From assembly GCF_037392515.1 (NCBI RefSeq), contig NC_090290.1, positions 16,567,753 to 16,631,752 of the forward strand: a stretch of DNA of 64,000 nt. The letters run 5' to 3'. Of the stretch, positions 59,251-64,000 are shown in pieces. The DNA is from Haliotis asinina. Its lineage: Eukaryota; Mollusca; Gastropoda; Lepetellida; Haliotidae. The translations under genes and the position numbers were made by a program. Positions within the stretch are counted from its first letter, which is position 1, and each line of letters begins with the position of its first letter. The notes beneath the pieces were generated by a model. The model had not been told where the DNA came from. It did not search any database and saw only the letters and a list, made by a program, of their open reading frames with translations.

Positions 59251-60445
59251 ATATGGAATTTAGCTATATCGTTTACATTTATCGTTATGATAACTAGTGA
59301 CCCGTGAAGAATAGGCCTTCAGCAACCCATGCTTGCCATAAAAGTCGACTAGGCTTGTCGTAAGAGGCGAGTAACGGGATCGGGTGGTCAGACTAGCTGA
59401 CTTGGTTGACACATGTCATCGGTTCCGAATTCCGCAGATCGATGCTCATGATGCTGATCACTGGATTGTCTGGTCCAGACGCGATTATTTACAGACCACC
59501 GCCATATAGCTGGAATATCGCTGAGTACGGCGTATGATTAAACTCACTCACTACGATAACTCGTTTGAGAACTTTAAGGTCTGCTCTGTAACCATACCTT
59601 TTGCAATTATCATGATGATAACTGTTTTTGAACTTATACGACTCGACTGTAACCATACCGTTGCCTTATGCCATTATGATAACACTTCTTAAACCTTCAC
59701 TTGTCGACTGTAACCATACCGTTGCCTTATGCCATTATGACAACACTTCTTAAACCTTCACTTGTCGACTGTAACCATACCGTTGCCTTGTGGCATCATG
59801 ATAACACTTCTTAAACTTTCACTTGTCGACTGTAACCATACCGTTGCCTTATGCCATTATGATAACACTTCTTAAACTTTCACTTGTCGACTGCAACCAT
59901 ACCGTTGCCTTATGCCATTATGATAACACTTCTTAAACTTTCACTTGTCGACTGTAACCATACCGTTGCCGTATGCCATTATGATAACACTTCTTAAACT
60001 TTCACTTGTCGACTGTAACCATACCGTTGCCTTATGCCATTATGATAACACTTCTTAAACCTTCACTTGTCGAATGTAACCATACCGTTGCCTTATGCCA
60101 TTATGACAACACTTTTTAAACTTTCACTTGTCGGACATAACCATATCGTTGACATTTATCATTGTGATAACACTTTTTAAACATTTTCGTGTCGGGCATA
60201 ACCATATCGTTGACATTTATCATTCTGATAACACTTTTTAAGCATTTTCGTGTCGGATATAGCCATACCGTTGACATTTTTCATTGTGATAACACTTTTT
60301 TGAAACTTGTGCTTGTCAGATATATCCATATCGTTGACATTTATCATTGTGATAACACTTTTTAATCTTTCACGTACGTGTCGGGAGTAACCATATCTGT
60401 GACATTTATCATTATGATAATTCGTTGGAAAACGTTCAGGTCTGT
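59251..60445 (+). repeat. 61-bp satellite array interrupted by a SINE
   Basis: Units of 61 bases share CATACCGTTG, CATTATGATAACACTT, TTAAAC and CACTTGTCG. GTCGACTG recurs every 61 bases from about 59643 to 60010, and a variant does so at 60070. About 16 units in three zones: diverged edge units (59251-59298 and 59553-59640), a near-identical core (59640-60130) and a right variant zone (60130-60430) with TCGG-CATA and GACATTTATCATT. No ORF. Not a CRISPR: no distinct spacers. Confidence 0.93.
59299..59552 (+). mobile_element. SINE family B inserted in the 61-bp satellite
   Basis: GACCCGTGAAGAATAGGCCT through GAATATCGCTGAGTACGGCG, ending AAACTCACTCACT. Flanks ATGATAACTAGT (59287-59298) and ACGATAACTCGT (59553-59564) match at 10 of 12, consistent with a target duplication inside a satellite unit. 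A 13-base deletion removed the GGTCCCGGGGTA part of the head. Confidence 0.9.
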
Positions 60446-60533
60446 GATGTATTCGTATCTTTCACATTTATCATTAAATTAAAGCGTCGAGTTACATTTA
60501 TAAAATAACTTTTACTAATAATAACAGCTCTTT

Positions 60534-60772
60534 TTTTCAACTTTCAACTCTTTATTTTAGATTTATCTTTATAGAGTCTTTAATAAATCAACAGCGCTTT
60601 CAACTCTTTATTCTAAATTTACATATAGAGAGTCTTTAAACAATCAACAGAGCTTTGAACTCCTTATTCTAAATTTATATATATATATAGATTCTTTATA
60701 CAATCAACAGAGCTTTCAACTCTTTATTCTAAATTTATCTTTATACAGTCCTTATAGAAATCCACAGAGTCA
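60534..60772 (+). repeat. Tandem array, about 60-bp unit, four copies
   Basis: CAACTCTTTATTCTAAATTT followed by a TATA-rich stretch and CAATCAACAGAGCTTT repeats four times. Copy three contains a (TA)n expansion (near 60674-60690). Confidence 0.9.
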
Positions 60773-61474
60773 AGTGAAATAGCCCATCGGTTTAAATTCG
60801 TCTAGATCTCCACTTAGTGTGACAAACCTGTATCCACAAAGTTTGGATCACGCCAACTTGTCAACAGCCTACGATGAACAGGGGGGAACAGTGAATCTAC
60901 TTGCATGAATGTTTGAAGGTTGCCATCGGTTGGACATAGGACGTTACTTGCTATTATATGGTTGGTCTCATAAATGTAGCAGCGTGCCAAAAACATCATT
61001 TCAGATTGAAACTTCCTTTATTTTATTGCTTTCCCTATCGCGCAATATTTTAGGCACAAATAACGACTTTTCGTCACACATAAGTATCTTAAATGACCTT
61101 GCCTTTCCTTATCCTTCACCCTACTTTCCTAAGTGTGTAGTTTAACGCCGTACTTAGCACGAGCCCGGCTATTTGTCTCGCAAGACAAGCCGTTGATTGG
61201 TATGAGAGAGGCCGACGGTGAATTGGAACAACTCGCAGTCAACCATGACGTTGAGCCACAGCACCCCACCAATTTATCGCCTCTTACGACCACCCTTGTA
61301 GAAGGGGTCCCGAAAATGCATTCTATTCTGAGCTCCACTAGTGACTTGGTTTGCTAACAATCGATTTATGACTATTTGAAATAGTATGCTCGTTATAACG
61401 CACTCAAAGGGACCCCTGCTGTTAGTTCTGTATAATCGTAGTTTTTTATGTACCATATATGGTATACAATACTA
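60773..61474. other. Unannotated DNA
   Basis: Several short ORFs on both strands; none with a recognised motif. Confidence 0.4.
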
Positions 61475-61484
61475 TACAATAAAC

Positions 61485-61746
61485 GACCCGTGAGGGGTCA
61501 GGGGTAGAATAGGCCTTCAGCAACCCATGTTTACCATAAAAGTCGACTAGGCTTGTCGTAAGAGGCGACTAACGGGGTCGAGTGGTCAGGCTCGCTGACT
61601 TTGTTGCATCGGTTCCGAATTGCGCAGATCGATGCTCATGCTGTTGATCACTGGATTGTCTGGTCCGGACTCGATTATTTACAGACTGCCGCCATATAAC
61701 GGGAATATTGCTGAGTACGGTGTAAAACAAAACTTACTTACTCACT
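61485..61746 (+). mobile_element. SINE family B with target duplication
   Basis: GACCCGTGAGGGGTCAGGGG, TAGAATAGGCCTTCAGCAAC, GCTTGTCGTAAGAGGCGACT, ATCGATGCTCATGCTGTTGA, GGAATATTGCTGAGTACGGT, ending ACTTACTTACTCACT. ACAATAAAC with one more base flanks it (61475-61484 and 61748-61757). Confidence 0.9.
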
Positions 61747-61757
61747 ACACAATAAAC

Positions 61758-62304
61758 AATACACAATACTATAGAAAAAAACTGTTCTATGTAATAAAAA
61801 AAAGTGTTGTAGACCAAGGGCAACTAAACTTAGGGGCTTTTTTGAGTTGGTTTTAATCAGAGTTCGTGATGAACCTTATATACCATACAATAAACATATG
61901 GCCGAGAACGGGGACAACAAGTCTTGTCAAGGTGGATGAAAAGTGAAGAGTTTAAATTGACCAGTAAAAGCAAGGCATGGGTTAAAACAAAGAGACAATG
62001 ACAAACATGGAATAAGCTTAAACCCCTTTACATTAATATATGCTGCTCCAAAAGCATAGTAAGGAGAAGTTAAAAAAAAGCTGTTATCCTGCCAACGCTA
62101 AAATACCACAACATAATAACACCTGAATAAGATAAAACTATTTACAACAAACTATTCAGGTATGGTGTCTGCCACAGTTACACCCATCATTTCGTTAAAA
62201 GCAGGTTCATTTAACATGATGAGGTGATGTGAAACATGCTTTAGACTGCATATCTTCATCACTACTGGCCGATAGTAGGTATGCTAACGTTTGTGTAATT
62301 TATC
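61758..62304. other. Unannotated A+T-rich DNA
   Basis: No gene or recognised repeat. Confidence 0.4.
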
Positions 62305-62314
62305 ATGTCACTGA

Positions 62315-62522
62315 ACTCGTGAAAATGCGGGTCAGATTTGATCTTCAGTAATCCATGATTGCCGTAGGTTGACTGGTTGACACTTGTCCTCGTATCGAAA
62401 TTATCTATCAATGTCCATGTTGTTGATCACTGGATTGTCTGGTCGATACTTGATTAATTACATACCGCCGCCATACAGCTGGAACATTGCTGAGTGCGCC
62501 GTAAAAGTAAGCTCTCTCACCT
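62315..62522 (+). mobile_element. SINE family B, variant head, with target duplication
   Basis: GCGGGTCAGATTTGATCTTC, AGTAATCCATGATTGCCGTA, TGGTTGACACTTGTC, CATGTTGTTGATCACTGGAT, GATTAATTACATACCGCC, ACATTGCTGAGTGCGCCGTA, AAGTAAGCTCTCTCAC. ATGTCACTGA occurs at 62305-62314 and 62523-62532. A block of about 40 bases in the middle of the head is deleted. Confidence 0.85.
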
Positions 62523-62647
62523 ATGTCACTGACGAGTGCTGAATGAAAATACGAAGTTGCAATGCCATTTAACAAGTGGTCATATGCACCATTTGCTATC
62601 TTTGATATTACGTTTTCATAGTAAAGTATAAATTTTAGTAGTTTTGT

Positions 62648-62738
62648 TGATTCCCATTAGGAATTCGAACTCACACCTTCAGATCTGAGTTAGGCACGTA
62701 GTTGCCAGCACACAAAGTCAACCGCCTGGTCATATAGA
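62648..62738 (-). mobile_element. tRNA-like SINE head, fourth type
   Basis: On the minus strand GACCAGGCGGTTGACTTTGT, GTGCTGGCAACTACGTGCC, CAGATCTGAAGGTGTGAG and the B box GAGTTCGAATTCC form a tRNA-like unit. It is unlike families A-C in sequence, and no ACTC tail is visible next to it. Confidence 0.5.
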
Positions 62739-63224
62739 GCCAAACATCGCATTCAGGAAAAAAACACAAATGGCGTTGTCCATACGCGTACATACAAATG
62801 GTGATCTTACATGAGGTTCTTTCAAGATTTATCATATTTCCTCGTCACGGTCAAACAACCCCTTTTAACGATTGCCACGGGGTGATAATATTGGAGACAA
62901 TTAAGTAAAGCAAAATCCTATTTATCGACGAACTGTCAGTGTCTCTTTGAAATCCCGTGCGTGCAGAAAAGATTTATTAGATTTCTTAATGTGAAGGAAT
63001 TATGTTTTTCTACCAAACAGGTGGTGGTTATATCTATTCCAGAAAGACTCAAGTAAGCTTTTAATACTTTTCTCAACATGTGGATCGTTGGGACGGAGTT
63101 CGCTTATGGTTGCGGTACGAACAGGATGACATAAGTTGTAATGGGTACGCGTTCGTGTCAACTTCATGTTAGGATTAAGATATTGTTGACAAAACTATCG
63201 ATGACGACCTCGGGGACTAACGAT

Positions 63225-63930
63225 GACATGACGTGAATATGATGACCACATGGATCAGTGACAACGTGACATGGATATGATGACCTCATAAAGCAACAAT
63301 GACGTTAATCCTTGATGTGATGATTTTATTGAATGGCGTGAAGTGGATATGACGATTTAACGGAACACCGAGTATGACGTGACGTGGATATGACGATTTA
63401 ACGGAACACTGCGTATGACATGAAGAGGATATGACGATGTAACGGAGCACCGAGTATGCCAATGTCATGAAGTGGATGCTACGATTTAGCGGATCAGCGA
63501 GGATCACGTGAAGTGGACGTGACAGTTTAATGGAACCCCGAATATGACGACGTTGTGAAGTCGACATCAAGATGTCATGAAGCAGTGGTTATGACGTGAC
63601 GTGAACATGACGATTTCAGGGAACAACGGGTATGACAATGCCATGAAGTGGATATTTCGATTTCGATTTATGAAGTGGTTATGGCGATATGAAGGAATAG
63701 CGATTATGACAACATCATGAAGTCGATATTTCGATTTCATGAAGCTACGATTATGGCTTGAAGTGGTTATGGCGATATGAAGGAACAACGATTATGGCAA
63801 CATCGTGAAGTGGATATTTCGATTTCATGGAGCAAGGATCATGGCTTGAAGTGGATATTACATTTATGTGTGGGGAGCAAAGATTATGACGGTAAGATGA
63901 CATTATGGAGTAACGATGACGACATGACAT
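63225..63930 (+). repeat. Degenerate minisatellite rich in ATATGACG / GAAGTGGATAT
   Basis: Units of about 45-60 bases: TGAAGTGGATAT, GACGATTT or TTTCGATTTCATGAAG, a GGAACA-CG-TATGA segment, and repeats. Zone 1 (63330-63560) uses GATATGACGATTTAACGGA and zone 2 (63640-63850) uses GATATTTCGATTTCATG. ORFs on the minus strand here are repeat products. Confidence 0.85.
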
Positions 63931-64000
63931 GGATATGAAGTCGTCATGGACAAACGCTATTGCTGTGGCTTGGATATAGTCTATTGGGCCAACAATAATG

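Noticed and set aside
59251..60445. CRISPR-like regular array
   Set aside because: The entire 61-bp unit is repeated with no variable spacers; eukaryotic satellite.

Overview
This window is animal nuclear DNA, most likely from a marine gastropod and probably an abalone (Haliotis). The reasons are that it is A+T-rich, has no long host ORF, and is packed with short interspersed repeats that end in (ACTC)n and carry the core ATATTGCTGAGTGCGGCGT, a repeat type I associate from memory with abalone sequence. The genus is inference. I find no host protein-coding gene I can defend, no rRNA, no CRISPR and no genuine tRNA gene. Every long or motif-bearing ORF belongs to a transposable element or a low-complexity tract.

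Layout. 1-4.4 kb: unannotated DNA. 4.4-5.2 kb: decayed Tc1/mariner transposase (minus strand) with an internal 131-bp tandem duplication. 7.0 kb: relic of a LINE 3' end. 10.0-13.2 kb: microsatellites and SINE relics. 13.26-19.99 kb: a three-level nest. A tRNA-type SINE was interrupted by a plus-strand, 5'-truncated I/Nimb-like LINE, which was itself interrupted by a nearly full-length minus-strand LINE of the same family. 21.5-24.6 kb: SINE, a 363-bp tandem duplication, a foldback element made of short GGACAATTCCCACC-type repeats, and a polypyrimidine minisatellite. 24.8-32.7, 37.2-47.2 and 49.0-51.5 kb: three collinear, diverged blocks of local segmental duplication. Block 1 carries a foldback MITE. 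Block 2 was split by a complete LINE insertion (41,104-46,643) bounded by a perfect target-site duplication. 47.4-47.8 kb: second Tc1 relic. 52.2-53.2 kb: fragment of a Penelope-like element with a hammerhead-ribozyme motif and a near-perfect 54-bp inverted repeat, split by a SINE with an 11-bp target duplication. 54.8-64 kb: a 205-bp LINE 3' end, further SINEs, a 61-bp satellite and other tandem arrays.

How the parts fit together. The LINE encodes ORF1 (three CCHC zinc knuckles) and ORF2 (APE-type endonuclease, reverse transcriptase, RNase H). Its last 60-70 bases, ending in (ACTC)n, resemble the tails of at least three otherwise different SINE families here. The simplest reading is that this LINE's reverse transcriptase mobilises the SINEs through that shared tail. 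All ORFs in both large copies are broken, so neither copy is autonomous now.
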